DNA of 64,000 nucleotides from Curvibacter sp. PD_MW3 (GTDB lineage: Bacteria > Pseudomonadota > Gammaproteobacteria > Burkholderiales > Burkholderiaceae_C). Positions 28,592-37,700 of the stretch are shown piece after piece. Position 1 is the first letter of the stretch. Each line of letters begins with the position of its first letter. A program made the position numbers and the translations under genes. A model generated the notes under the pieces. The model had not been told where the DNA came from. It worked only from the letters and a program-made list of their open reading frames with translations, and made no database searches. The stretch lies in contig NSIV01000003.1 of assembly GCA_002633085.1 (NCBI GenBank), positions 186,001 through 250,000 on the forward strand, in the 5' to 3' direction.

Positions 28592-29421
28592 AAGTAGCGG
28601 CGATCCAGATGGTGTCGGGCACGCAATGGCAGGCCAACCTGCTGCGCGCCCAGGCGCTGATGCGGCAGGCGGCCGACGAAGAGGCCGAACTCGTGGTCTT
28701 GCCGGAATACTTCTGCCTGCTCGGCATGCGGGACACCGACAAGCTGGCCATCCAGGAAGCGCCGGGTGACGGACCCATCCAGGCTTTTCTGGCCGAGTCG
28801 GCACGTGCGCTGGATCTGTGGGTCGTGGGCGGCACCTTGCCCCTGTCTGTGGCGCCGGACGCGCCGGTTGAGGCGGCCGCCCGCGTCTACAACAGCACAT
28901 TGGTCTATTCACCACAAGGCGACTGCGTGGCACGCTATGACAAGATTCATCTGTTTCGCTTCGACAATGGCCGCGAACGCTACGATGAATCACGCGTCCT
29001 GCTCAGCGGCACGCAGCCCGTCACCTTCGACCTGCCTTCGCGCGACGGCCATCGCTGGCGCTTGGGACTGAGTGTTTGCTACGACCTGCGTTTTCCCGAG
29101 CTCTACCGGGCTTATGCCCAGGCCGGTGCCGATCTGCTGCTGGTACCCAGCGCCTTCACGCACACCACGGGCCAAGCGCACTGGGATGTGCTGCTGCGCT
29201 CGCGGGCGGTTGAAAACCTCGCCTTCGTGCTGGCCGCTGCGCAAGGCGGTTTGCATGAAAACGGCCGCCGCACCTGGGGCCACTCGATGCTGGTCGATCC
29301 CTGGGGGCACGTGATGGCCGAGCAGGCCGAGGGCGAGGCCGTGGTGATGGCTGAACTGCGGCCCGAGTTGCTGCAGCAATGCCGCCTGCAGCTGCCGGCG
29401 CTGGAGCACCGCGTCCTGTGA
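28588..29421 (+). CDS. Nit1-type carbon-nitrogen hydrolase (deaminated-glutathione/omega-amidase-like)
   Basis: Nitrilase-superfamily amidase. The Glu-Lys-Cys triad is intact: Glu40 in VVLPEYF, Lys119 in RYDKIHLF and Cys164 in GLSVCYDLRFPE. The C-terminal ENGRRTWGHSMLVDPWG resembles Nit1/YbeM, the metabolite-repair amidases that hydrolyse deaminated glutathione; an omega-amidase role is the alternative. Length (277) is normal. The ATG overlaps the YhdP stop (ATGA), and its own TGA overlaps the GTG start of the sensor kinase (GTGA). This is translational coupling across three functionally unrelated products. Confidence 0.9.
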   Translation: MKVAAIQMVSGTQWQANLLRAQALMRQAADEEAELVVLPEYFCLLGMRDTDKLAIQEAPGDGPIQAFLAESARALDLWVVGGTLPLSVAPDAPVEAAARVYNSTLVYSPQGDCVARYDKIHLFRFDNGRERYDESRVLLSGTQPVTFDLPSRDGHRWRLGLSVCYDLRFPELYRAYAQAGADLLLVPSAFTHTTGQAHWDVLLRSRAVENLAFVLAAAQGGLHENGRRTWGHSMLVDPWGHVMAEQAEGEAVVMAELRPELLQQCRLQLPALEHRVL

Positions 29422-31412
29422 GCACCGAGGGCGTGGAAACAGACCGTCTGCCTTCGGCCTGGCGTCGGCGGACCTTGTGGTCGGCGTTGACAGCTTTGGT
29501 CGTGGCCCTGCTGGTCACGCTGGTCTGGCTGGCCGGACGCTACGAGGCCAGCCAGGTGCAAAGCCGCCTCGAACGCGATACCGCGGATGCGGTGGGTGAT
29601 ATCCGCGCTGCGCTGTCGCACAACGTGCAGAGCCTGCAGGCCCTGCAGTTCAACGACCCGACGCCAGCGGCCTGGTCCATGGCGGCAGCGGCGCTGCTGC
29701 GGGAACACCGTGAGCTGGTGCGCATCGAGTGGCGCGACAGCAATCACAGGCCTCGTCTGTTTGCCGACACGCCTTACCGTCCGTCCGTGTTCGACCGCCT
29801 GGGCCGCGACAGCGTCCAGACCGAAGTTCGGCAGACCTGTACGACCGCGCGCCGGCTCAGCGCGCCGGCTTATTCCAGCAGTTACTTCGTACCGTTGACC
29901 GATGGCCTGGGCATTGAAGTCATGGAGTTGTGCATGCCCCTGGTGACCACGGGTGTGGTGATGGGCTATCTGGTGGCCACCTATTCGCTGCAGGACATGC
30001 TGGACGACCTGGTGGGGCGGCAGCTCACGCGCAGCCAGGAGGTGTCGTTCACCGAAGGCGATGGCACCCGCTTGGCCGTGCGTGGCACGGCGCGGCGCGC
30101 CAACCGTGTTTTCACCGCCCATCACCTGCTCGACCTGCCCGGCACCACCCTGGTCCTGCGCATGGACAGCTGGCGCGGCGCACCCGACCTGTTTCCCAAT
30201 GTGCTGACCGCGCTGGTGACGGCAATGTCGATCGCCCTGGTCTCGATCCTGGTGCTGCTGAGCAAGGACATGCGCCGGCGGCTGAAGGCCGAACGCGACC
30301 TGGCCGACGCCTTGGCCTTTCGCAAGGCGATGGAGGATTCGCTCGTCACCGGGCTGCGCGCGCGTGACCTGCATGGGCGCATCACTTATGTGAACCCGGC
30401 TTTTTGCCAGATGGTCGGCTTCACGGCAGACGAACTGCTGGGCCAGAGTGTCCATGCGCCCTACTGGCCGCCGGAACTGGCCGACGAGTACATGAAACGT
30501 CAGGCCATCCGGCTGGCCGGCACATCGCCGCCGCGGGAAGGTTTCGAGTCGGTGTTCATGCACAAGGACGGCACGCGCTTCCCCGTGCTCATCATCGAAG
30601 CGCCGCTGATCAATGCACAAGGGGCGCAGACCGGCTGGATGAGTGCCTTCCTCGACATCCGCGAGCAGCGCCGGGTCGAGGAACTGTCACGTGCCAGCCA
30701 GGAACGGCTGCAGGCCACGGCGCGCCTGGCCATGGTGGGCGAGATGGCCTCCCTGCTGAGCCATGAGTTGAACCAGCCGCTGGCCGCCATGTCCAGTTAC
30801 GCCACCGGCTCGCTCAACCTGCTGCGCGCCGGGATGCACACGCCGGCCGACATCGAGCTGGCGATGCACCGCATTGCCCAGCAGGCCGAGCGTGCCGGCA
30901 AGATCATCAAGAGCGTGCACGACTTCGTGCGCCGGCGCGACCAGGCACGTGAAACGGTGCCGCCGCAAGCCCTGGTCGATGCCATCCTGCCGCTGATCAA
31001 CCTGCAGGCGCGCAAGCTCGGGGTTCAGGTGCAGATCCAGCTGGCGCCGGGTCTGCCCAAGGTGCTGTGCGACCGCACGATGGTCGAGCAGGTGCTGCTC
31101 AACCTGGTGCGCAATGGCATGCAGGCCATGGATCGGCCGGACATCCGCCAGCGCGTGCTGACATTGGCGGTGCGGCAAGAGCACGGCGATGGGCGCTGGC
31201 TGGTGTTCTCCGTGGCCGACGTCGGCCCCGGCATCGCGCCGGAAGTCGAGCAGCAGCTGTTCACGCCTTTCTTCACCACCAAGGCCGAAGGCATGGGGCT
31301 GGGCCTGAGCCTGTGCCGCACCGTGATCGAACAGCATGGTGGCATGCTGGCCTTCGAGCCCCACCAGCCCCAGGGGACGGTGTTCAGCTTCACCCTGCCG
31401 GCAGGCAACTGA
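29418..31412 (+). CDS. Membrane sensor histidine kinase with PAS domain (FixL/DctS-like)
   Basis: Two-component sensor, 664 residues from GTG 29418, which overlaps the preceding stop. Layout: TM1 (TLWSALTALVVALLVTLVWLA, about 20-40), a periplasmic sensing domain (about 45-255), TM2 (NVLTALVTAMSIALVSILVLL), and a PAS domain (about 300-420; GRITYVNPAFCQMVGF). Then HisKA with SHELNQPLAAMSSY (His449) and HATPase with NLVRNGMQAM, DVGPGIAP, FTTKAEGMGLGLSLC. The SHELNQPL box and the FixJ-type partner downstream place it with the DctS/FixL-type kinases. A C4-dicarboxylate role is possible, but no transporter is adjacent, so the signal is unknown. Confidence 0.92.
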   Translation: MSTEGVETDRLPSAWRRRTLWSALTALVVALLVTLVWLAGRYEASQVQSRLERDTADAVGDIRAALSHNVQSLQALQFNDPTPAAWSMAAAALLREHRELVRIEWRDSNHRPRLFADTPYRPSVFDRLGRDSVQTEVRQTCTTARRLSAPAYSSSYFVPLTDGLGIEVMELCMPLVTTGVVMGYLVATYSLQDMLDDLVGRQLTRSQEVSFTEGDGTRLAVRGTARRANRVFTAHHLLDLPGTTLVLRMDSWRGAPDLFPNVLTALVTAMSIALVSILVLLSKDMRRRLKAERDLADALAFRKAMEDSLVTGLRARDLHGRITYVNPAFCQMVGFTADELLGQSVHAPYWPPELADEYMKRQAIRLAGTSPPREGFESVFMHKDGTRFPVLIIEAPLINAQGAQTGWMSAFLDIREQRRVEELSRASQERLQATARLAMVGEMASLLSHELNQPLAAMSSYATGSLNLLRAGMHTPADIELAMHRIAQQAERAGKIIKSVHDFVRRRDQARETVPPQALVDAILPLINLQARKLGVQVQIQLAPGLPKVLCDRTMVEQVLLNLVRNGMQAMDRPDIRQRVLTLAVRQEHGDGRWLVFSVADVGPGIAPEVEQQLFTPFFTTKAEGMGLGLSLCRTVIEQHGGMLAFEPHQPQGTVFSFTLPAGN

Positions 31413-31426
31413 CATACCATCACGCC

Positions 31427-32062
31427 ATGCAACCCATGATTGATGTTTCCGTTTTCATCGTCGACGACGATGCCAGCGTGCGTGAGGCGCTGGCCTGGCT
31501 GCTGCGCTCGCGCCGTCTGCCCAGCCAGGTCTTCGACAGCGCCGATGCTTTCTGGCAGATGGTGGAAGGGGGCTGGGAACCTGCGCAGGCCTGCTGCCTG
31601 CTGCTCGATGTCCGCATGCCCGGCCTGAGCGGGCTGGCCCTGTTCGAGCGTTTGATCGAGCGCGGACTGCACCAGACCATGCCGGTGATCTTCCTCACCG
31701 GCCATGGCGATGTGCCGACCGCCGTCGACGCGGTCAAACGTGGCGCCTTCGATTTCTGTGAGAAACCGTTTTCCGACAACGCCTTGGTCGACCGCATCGA
31801 GCAGGCGCTGGTGCAGTCTGCGAGCTTTGTGCAAGCGCGCCGGGAAGTGGCGCAGCTGCGTCAGCGCCTGGGTGAATTGACCGAGCGCGAACGCGATGTG
31901 ATGCGTCTGGTGGTCGATGGCCTGCCCAACAAGCGCATTGCCGATCAGTTGGAGATCAGTGTGCGCACAGTGGAAGTGCACCGCGCGCGCGTGTTCGACA
32001 AGATGGAGGTCAAGTCCGCGGTGGAGTTGGCCAATCTGCTACGCCATCTGCAGGGCGGCTGA
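31427..32062 (+). CDS. FixJ/NarL-type response regulator (DctR-like)
   Basis: 211-residue DNA-binding response regulator, partner of the kinase 14 bp upstream. The receiver domain (about 6-125) has DDDASVREAL, phospho-acceptor Asp61 (LLLDVRMPGLSG), Thr in FLTGHGDVPTAVDAV and Lys in CEKPF. The C-terminal LuxR-type helix-turn-helix is LTERERDVMRLVVDGLPNK with SVRTVEVHRARVFDKM. GHGDVPTAV and FDFCEKPF are typical of the FixJ/DctR/TodT group. ATG 31427 chosen; a second in-frame ATG is at 31436. Target genes are unknown. Confidence 0.94.
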   Translation: MQPMIDVSVFIVDDDASVREALAWLLRSRRLPSQVFDSADAFWQMVEGGWEPAQACCLLLDVRMPGLSGLALFERLIERGLHQTMPVIFLTGHGDVPTAVDAVKRGAFDFCEKPFSDNALVDRIEQALVQSASFVQARREVAQLRQRLGELTERERDVMRLVVDGLPNKRIADQLEISVRTVEVHRARVFDKMEVKSAVELANLLRHLQGG

Positions 32063-32064
32063 AT

Positions 32065-32217
32065 TCAGTCCTGCTTGCCTGGCGGCGTTTGCTCGGCCTC
32101 GTCAGTGCGGGGCTGCTCGGGCAGTTCGCCATGCTTGCGGCCGGAAAACATGGTCCACCAGACGATCAGCACCAGCAGCGCCAGGGCGCCGAAGGCTTCA
32201 AGCAAAATCAGACTCAT
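32065..32217 (-). CDS. Small single-span membrane protein (50 residues)
   Basis: Short reading frame beginning MSLILLEAFGALALLVLIVW, followed by WTMFSGRKHGELPEQP and an acidic, Gln/Pro-rich tail. It has one N-terminal transmembrane helix and a cytoplasmic tail. Its ATG (complement of 32215-32217) shares two bases with the mltA ATG (32216-32218), so the two genes diverge from overlapping start codons, and its stop lies 3 bases from the response-regulator stop. Its hydrophobic profile, and my recollection of similar tiny genes beside mltA in Burkholderiales, support it. Function is unknown. Confidence 0.6.
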   Translation of the reverse strand: MSLILLEAFGALALLVLIVWWTMFSGRKHGELPEQPRTDEAEQTPPGKQD

Positions 32218-33349
32218 GAACCGACTCCTGAACTGGGTAACGAATATCGTGATTGTAGGAACGCTGGCCGGCTGCGCCAGCGCGCCCTGGCCGCCGGCGG
32301 GCCGCGCGCCCGACAGCCGCGCACGGGCGCCCGCCGCCGACAGCGCGCTCGGCCCGGCCTTGCTGCAGGCACGCAGCCGCTGGACCCCGGTGGCGTGGAG
32401 CGAGCTGCCCGGTCTGCAGGAAGACCCGCTGCATGAGGCCTGGAACGCCTGGCTCAAGAGCTGCGAGCGCCCGGGACCAGTGTTCGCGCCGCTGTGCAGC
32501 GAGGTGCGCCTGCTCAGCATCAGCAGCGTGCAGGAGCAGCGCGCCTGGATGATGGCGCGCCTGCAGCCCTACCGCGTGGAGGGCCTGCAAGGCGGCGAGG
32601 ACGGCCTGCTGACGGGTTACTACGAACCGGTGCTGGAAGCCGCACGCCAACCCAGTGCCGAGTTCAGCGTACCGCTGTACCAGCCGCCGCCCACACTGGG
32701 CCAGCGCAAGCCCTGGTACAGCCGGCAGGAGATCGACAGCCTGCCCGAGGTGCAAGCGCTGTTGCGCGGGCGCGCCATCGCTTATCTGGCCGATCCGATT
32801 GACGCCCTGACGCTGCAGATCCAGGGCTCGGGCCGTATCCGCATCCGTGAAGCCGATGGCACGCAGCGTCTGGTGCGGCTGGCTTTTGCCGGCTCCAACG
32901 ACCAGCCTTACCGCAGTGTCGGCCGCTGGCTGCTCGATCAGGGCGCGGTGCGTGACGCCTCCTGGCCCGGCATCAAGGCCTGGCTGGCGCAGAACCCGAC
33001 GCGCGTCAACGAACTGCTGTGGAGCAATCCGCGCGTGGTGTTCTTCCGCGAAGAGCCGCTGCCGGAACTCGACGCCGCCTTCGGGCCACGCGGTGCCCAG
33101 GGCGTGCCGCTGACACCGGGCCGTTCCATCGCCGTTGATCCTGGCAGCATTCCCTATGGCACGCCGGTCTGGCTGGCCTCCAACGGGCCGCAGGTGCAAC
33201 TGCAAAAGCTGGTGTTGGCGCAGGACACCGGCAGCGCCATCACCGGCGCGGTGCGCGCCGACTACTTTGCCGGCTGGGGTGCCGGTGCGGCGGAGTTGGC
33301 CGGGCGCCTGAAGCAGCCGCTGCGCCTGTGGGTGCTGTGGCCGAAGTGA
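32216..33349 (+). CDS. mltA: Membrane-bound lytic murein transglycosylase A
   Basis: Outer-membrane lipoprotein that cleaves peptidoglycan glycan strands to 1,6-anhydromuropeptides. From ATG 32216 it is 377 residues. The signal peptide ends in a lipobox (VGTLAGC, Cys at about residue 20). The MltA domain has LTGYYEPVLEAAR, IAYLADPIDALTLQIQGSGR and LAFAGSNDQPYRSVGR. The C-terminal 3D domain has AVDPGSIPYGTPVWL and LAQDTGSAITGAVRADYF, including the catalytic-type Asp residues. The in-frame upstream extension is not family-like and would run over the 50-residue gene. Confidence 0.96.
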   Translation: MNRLLNWVTNIVIVGTLAGCASAPWPPAGRAPDSRARAPAADSALGPALLQARSRWTPVAWSELPGLQEDPLHEAWNAWLKSCERPGPVFAPLCSEVRLLSISSVQEQRAWMMARLQPYRVEGLQGGEDGLLTGYYEPVLEAARQPSAEFSVPLYQPPPTLGQRKPWYSRQEIDSLPEVQALLRGRAIAYLADPIDALTLQIQGSGRIRIREADGTQRLVRLAFAGSNDQPYRSVGRWLLDQGAVRDASWPGIKAWLAQNPTRVNELLWSNPRVVFFREEPLPELDAAFGPRGAQGVPLTPGRSIAVDPGSIPYGTPVWLASNGPQVQLQKLVLAQDTGSAITGAVRADYFAGWGAGAAELAGRLKQPLRLWVLWPK

Positions 33350-33377
33350 CAGTGCGCGTTGTGTCGGGCGGGAGCCT

Positions 33378-34052
33378 TTAGCGAACGTTGACGCGCACCT
33401 GCACACGCAACTGCGACTGGCTGGCGTCGCGCGCGCTGCTGCTCAAGCCGCTTTGCTGGCCGTCCTGCGACTGTTCGCTTTCGGCGATCGTCATCCATTC
33501 ACCCAGCGGCAGCACGATGGCGGTGCTGGTGCTGGCGGTTTCAGCGGCCAAAGGATTGCGCCCTTGCAGGGTGCTGATTTCCAACTCCACCGCGTCACCG
33601 CCGTCCCAGCGCGGCGTGGCGGTGAAACCGGTGCCGGCCTGCAGCCAGACCGTGCCCGGCACGGTGATCCACTGACCTTGCCGCTGGAACGATTGCAGCA
33701 GGCGCAGTGCCACCGTGTTGCGCAGCACGATGGCGGCACGCCGGCCATTGAGTACCAGCACCTGCTGCTGGGCGTTGCCGCTGCGGCCGGCCTGGGTGTT
33801 CTGGGCGCCCAGGGTGATGGTGGCGTTGGAGTCGCCCGGCTGCAGGCGCACTGCTGCCGTCGCGTCCAGACGCTCGCGCGTGCTGCTGTTCTGGTCGATC
33901 TGGCGTACTTCGATCTGAAGGTTGCGCAGCGGCAGCTCGCCGGCCGCGCCGTCATTGCGCCAGTCTGCTCCTGAATTGATAGCTGGTTGCGAATGAACGA
34001 CGAGGGTTAGGGCCGCAAAACATGCCAAAGTCAGGGTGCGGATGGGGTTCAT
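33378..34052 (-). CDS. Putative exported protein of unknown function
   Basis: 224 residues with a Sec-type signal peptide (RTLTLACFAALTLVVHS), then beta-rich, Gln/Ser/Thr-rich sequence (LRNLQIEVRQID, ATITLGAQNTQA, QQVLVLNGRRAAIVLRN). The C-terminal Ser/Gln-rich segment ends in QLRVQVRVNVR. I do not recognise the family. Its ATG overlaps the stop of the Lrp regulator by 4 bases (ATGA on the minus strand), so it is translationally coupled to it. An 18-bp repeat core (33966-33983) lies in its coding sequence right after the signal peptide, encoding the QPAINSGA region. Confidence 0.7.
   Translation of the reverse strand: MNPIRTLTLACFAALTLVVHSQPAINSGADWRNDGAAGELPLRNLQIEVRQIDQNSSTRERLDATAAVRLQPGDSNATITLGAQNTQAGRSGNAQQQVLVLNGRRAAIVLRNTVALRLLQSFQRQGQWITVPGTVWLQAGTGFTATPRWDGGDAVELEISTLQGRNPLAAETASTSTAIVLPLGEWMTIAESEQSQDGQQSGLSSSARDASQSQLRVQVRVNVR
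33966..33983 (+). repeat. 18-bp dispersed repeat core (copy 1, intragenic)
   Basis: TGCTCCTGAATTGATAGC inside the exported-protein gene. It differs from the copy at 38390-38407 at two of 18 positions. It is AT-rich against a GC-rich background and falls in the junction after the signal peptide. Longer flanks do not obviously match the 54-bp form. Confidence 0.6.
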
Positions 34053-34585
34053 CGTTTGCTCCTGGTGTTAGGCCGCGCCGGGGGTGGCGCGGCGGCCTTG
34101 GCTGCGCCCTGCGCCTGCAGATGCCCCAGCGGCAGCGTGCTGCTGGCCTTGACCTCACCGAGCGAGAAGCTGGTGTGCAGGTCCTTCACGTTGGGCAGGT
34201 TGATCACGCTCTGCAGCGCAAAGCGCGAAAAGCTGTCGAGGTCCTGCGCCACCACCTGCAGCTCGAAGGTGCCGGTGCCGCTGATGTAGTGGCAGGAGAT
34301 GACCTCCGGCAGCTTCTTGATGGCTTCTTCCAGGACGCGGGTGGCGTCGCCGGTGTTGCGCTCGGCATCCAGCCGCACAAAGGCCAGCACGCCCAGGCCG
34401 ATCTTCTGGCGGTCGATCTCGGCGCGGTAACCCTTGATGAAACCGTTGGTTTCCAGCGCGCGCACGCGGCGCCAGCAGGGGGCTGCCGACAGGCCCACGC
34501 GCGAGGCCAGCTCGGCGTTGGTCAGGCGGGCATCGGCTTGCAGTTCGTTCAGGATGGCCAGGTCGAATTTGTCGAGTGTTTCCAT
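34049..34585 (-). CDS. Lrp/AsnC family transcriptional regulator
   Basis: 178-residue regulator with an N-terminal winged HTH (DKFDLAILNELQADARLTNAELASRVGLSAAPCWRRV cut in parts; recognition helix around SAAPCWRRVRAL) and a C-terminal RAM/AsnC effector domain (SCHYISGTGTFELQVVAQDLD). The last 25 residues form an Ala/Pro-rich basic tail beyond the usual 150-160. It is divergent from the big ferredoxin oxidoreductase gene, with 182 bp between starts. By analogy with Lrp proteins next to amino-acid catabolic genes, it probably controls that gene in response to an amino acid. Confidence 0.93.
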   Translation of the reverse strand: METLDKFDLAILNELQADARLTNAELASRVGLSAAPCWRRVRALETNGFIKGYRAEIDRQKIGLGVLAFVRLDAERNTGDATRVLEEAIKKLPEVISCHYISGTGTFELQVVAQDLDSFSRFALQSVINLPNVKDLHTSFSLGEVKASSTLPLGHLQAQGAAKAAAPPPARPNTRSKR

Positions 34586-34767
34586 TTATGCCTGTATTGA
34601 GCAAGATTCTTTCTCAGGATAGCCTAAATCGGGCAAAGAAAGCAAAGACTTATCCAGGCAGTCGGCATACACTTTCCTCGCAGAAAAAACGTTGCCCTTG
34701 TCTGTTCCCCGGCCTGTCTGCAGGCCGCAGCAAGAGGCTGAACCCAGAATTCCGGAGACATCCCGCC

Positions 34768-37700
34768 ATGAACGCCCCGTTGCCCGAATCGATTCGCAAG
34801 GCTCTTGAAACGGTCACCCTCGACGACAAGTATTCGCTCGACCACGGCAGCGCCTTCATGAGCGGCGTGCAGGCGCTGGTCAAGCTGCCGATGCTGCAGC
34901 GCCTGCGCGACCAGTTGCAGGGCAAGAACACCGCCGGTTTCATCAGCGGCTACCGCGGCTCGCCGCTGGGTAATTACGACCAGACGCTGCAGAAGGCGAG
35001 CCCGTACCTCAAGGCGCAGAACATCGTGTTCCAGCCTGGCGTCAACGAAGAGCTGGCCGCCACGGCGCTGTGGGGCACGCAGCAGCTCGGCTTTGCGCCG
35101 CCCGGCAGCAACCGCTTCGACGGCGTGTTCGGCATCTGGTACGGCAAGGGGCCGGGTGTGGACCGCTGTGCCGACGTCTTCAAGCACGCCAACATGGCCG
35201 GCACCACGCCCTGGGGCGGTGTGCTGGCGGTGGCCGGTGACGACCACGTGGCCAAGAGCAGCACGGCCGCACACCAGAGCGACCACATCTTCAAGGCCTG
35301 CGGCCTGCCGGTGTTCTTCCCGGCCTCGGTGCAGGAAATTCTGGACCTGGGCATCCATGCCCTGGCCCTGAGCCGTTATGCCGGTGTCTGGTCCAGCATG
35401 AAGACGATCCAGGAGATCGTCGAGTCCAGCGCCACGGCCATCATCGATCCCGAACGGGTGCAGATCCAGCTGCCGACCGATTTCGACATGCCCGCTGGCG
35501 GCCTGCACATCCGCTGGCCCGACCATGCGCTGGAGCAGGAAGCCCGACTGTTCCACCACAAGTGGTACGCCGCGCTGGCCTACATCCGCGCCAACCGGTT
35601 GAACTACAACGCCATCGAGAGCGCGAACGACAAGTTCGGCCTGATCGCCAGCGGCAAGGCCTACAACGACACGCGCCAGGCGCTGCGCGACCTGGGGCTG
35701 GACGACGCCACCTGCCGTGCCTTGGGCATCCGTCTGCACAAGGTCGGCGTGGTCTGGCCGCTGGAAGCGCAAAGTGCACGCGACTTCGCCACCGGGCTGC
35801 AGGAAGTGCTGGTGGTGGAGGAAAAACGCCAGATCATTGAATACCAGCTCAAGGAAGAGCTCTACAACTGGCGCGACGACGTGCGCCCGAACATCCTGGG
35901 CAAGTTCAACGAGGGCGACAGCGCCGGCGGCGAATGGTCGCAGGCCAACCCGTCGAGCAACGAGCTGCTGCGCGCCAATGCCGATCTGACGCCGGCCCTG
36001 ATTGCGCGCGCCATTGCCGGGCGCCTGAAGAAGCTCGGCATCCTGGCGGCCGGCAGCGACATAACGGCGCGCGTGGACGCGCAGCTGACGGTGTTGGAAG
36101 CCAAGGAACGTGCCATGCAGGTGCTCAACGTCGGCGGCCCGGCGGCCGAGCGCATGCCCTGGTTCTGCTCCGGCTGCCCGCACAACACCAGTACCCGCGT
36201 GCCCGAGGGTTCGCGCGCCATGGCCGGTATCGGCTGCCACTTCATGGCAACCTGGATGGACCGCAGCACCATCGGCTTCACGCAGATGGGCGGCGAGGGC
36301 GTGCCCTGGGTCGGCCAGCAGCCGTTCAGCACCGAGCAGCACGTCTTCGCCAACCTGGGTGACGGCACCTACTTCCACAGCGGCATCCTGGCCATCCGCC
36401 AGAGCATCGCGGCCGGCGTCAACATCACCTACAAGATCCTCTACAACGACGCCGTGGCCATGACCGGTGGCCAGCAGGTCGGCGAGCGGCCCGAAGGCCA
36501 CAGCGTGGTGCAGATCGCGCAAAGCATGCGCGCCGAAGGGGCACAGAAGATCACCATCGTTACCGACGAGCCGGAGAAATACGACAGCGTGCAGGGCCTG
36601 CCGGCCGGCATTGCCATCCAGCACCGCGACACGCTCGATGCCGTGCAGCGCGAGTTCCGCGAGATCAAGGGCTGCACCGTCATCATCTACGACCAGACCT
36701 GCGCCACCGAGAAGCGTCGCCGCCGCAAGCGCGGCACGATGGTCGATCCGGCCAAGCGTGTCGTCATCAACGAACTGGTGTGCGAAGGCTGCGGCGACTG
36801 CGGTGTGCAGTCCAACTGCCTGTCGGTCGAGCCGCTGGAAACCGAGTTCGGCCGCAAGCGCACCATCAACCAGAGCAGCTGCAACAAAGACTACTCCTGC
36901 CTCAAGGGCTTCTGCCCGAGCTTCGTCACGGTCGAAGGCGGCCAGTTGAAGAAGAAGGCCAAGGGCCAGGCCGCGTCGCCTTATGAGTTGGGCGTGCTGC
37001 CCGAGCCGGCCCTGCCGTCGGCCGCCACGGCTTACGGCATTGTGGTCGCTGGCGTCGGCGGCACCGGCGTCATCACCATCGGCCAGTTGCTGGGCATGGC
37101 GGCGCATATCGAAGGCAAGGGCATCGTCACGCAGGACGCGGCCGGTCTGGCGCAAAAGGGCGGCGCCACCTGGAGCCATGTGCTGATCGCCGACACGCAG
37201 GCCGAGATCCGCACCACGCGTGTCGGCATGGCGGCGGCCGACCTGATCCTGGGCTGCGACCCGATCGTGACCACGGCCAAGGAAACCACGCTGCGCATGC
37301 GCGAAGGCCGCACGCGCGTGGCGCTCAACAGCCACAGCACGCCGACCGCAGCGTTCGTGAAAAACGCCAACTGGCAGAACCCGGCGGACCAATGTGTGGC
37401 CGATATCACGCGCGCCGTCGGTGTTGCCGGCATGGGCGTGTTCGACGCCGATGCGGTGGCGGCCAAGCTGATGGGCGACACCATCTTCGTCAACCCGATG
37501 CTGCTGGGTTATGGCTGGCAAAAGGGCTGGATTCCGCTGCGCCGCGAATCGCTGTTGCGCGCCATCGAACTCAATGCCGTGGCGGTGGAGGCCAACAAGG
37601 CGGCCTTCGAATGGGGCCGCCAAGCGGCGCACGACTGGGCGCGAGTGCAGGCGCTATTGAGCCCGGCCCAGGTGATCGCCTTCCAGCCGCGCGAAACCCT

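Noticed and set aside
34624-37632. A 1002-codon open frame on the minus strand opposite the ferredoxin oxidoreductase
   Set aside because: Low-complexity His/Arg/Gln/Gly-rich translation without any family feature; it is the antisense shadow of a GC-rich gene with a clear product on the plus strand.
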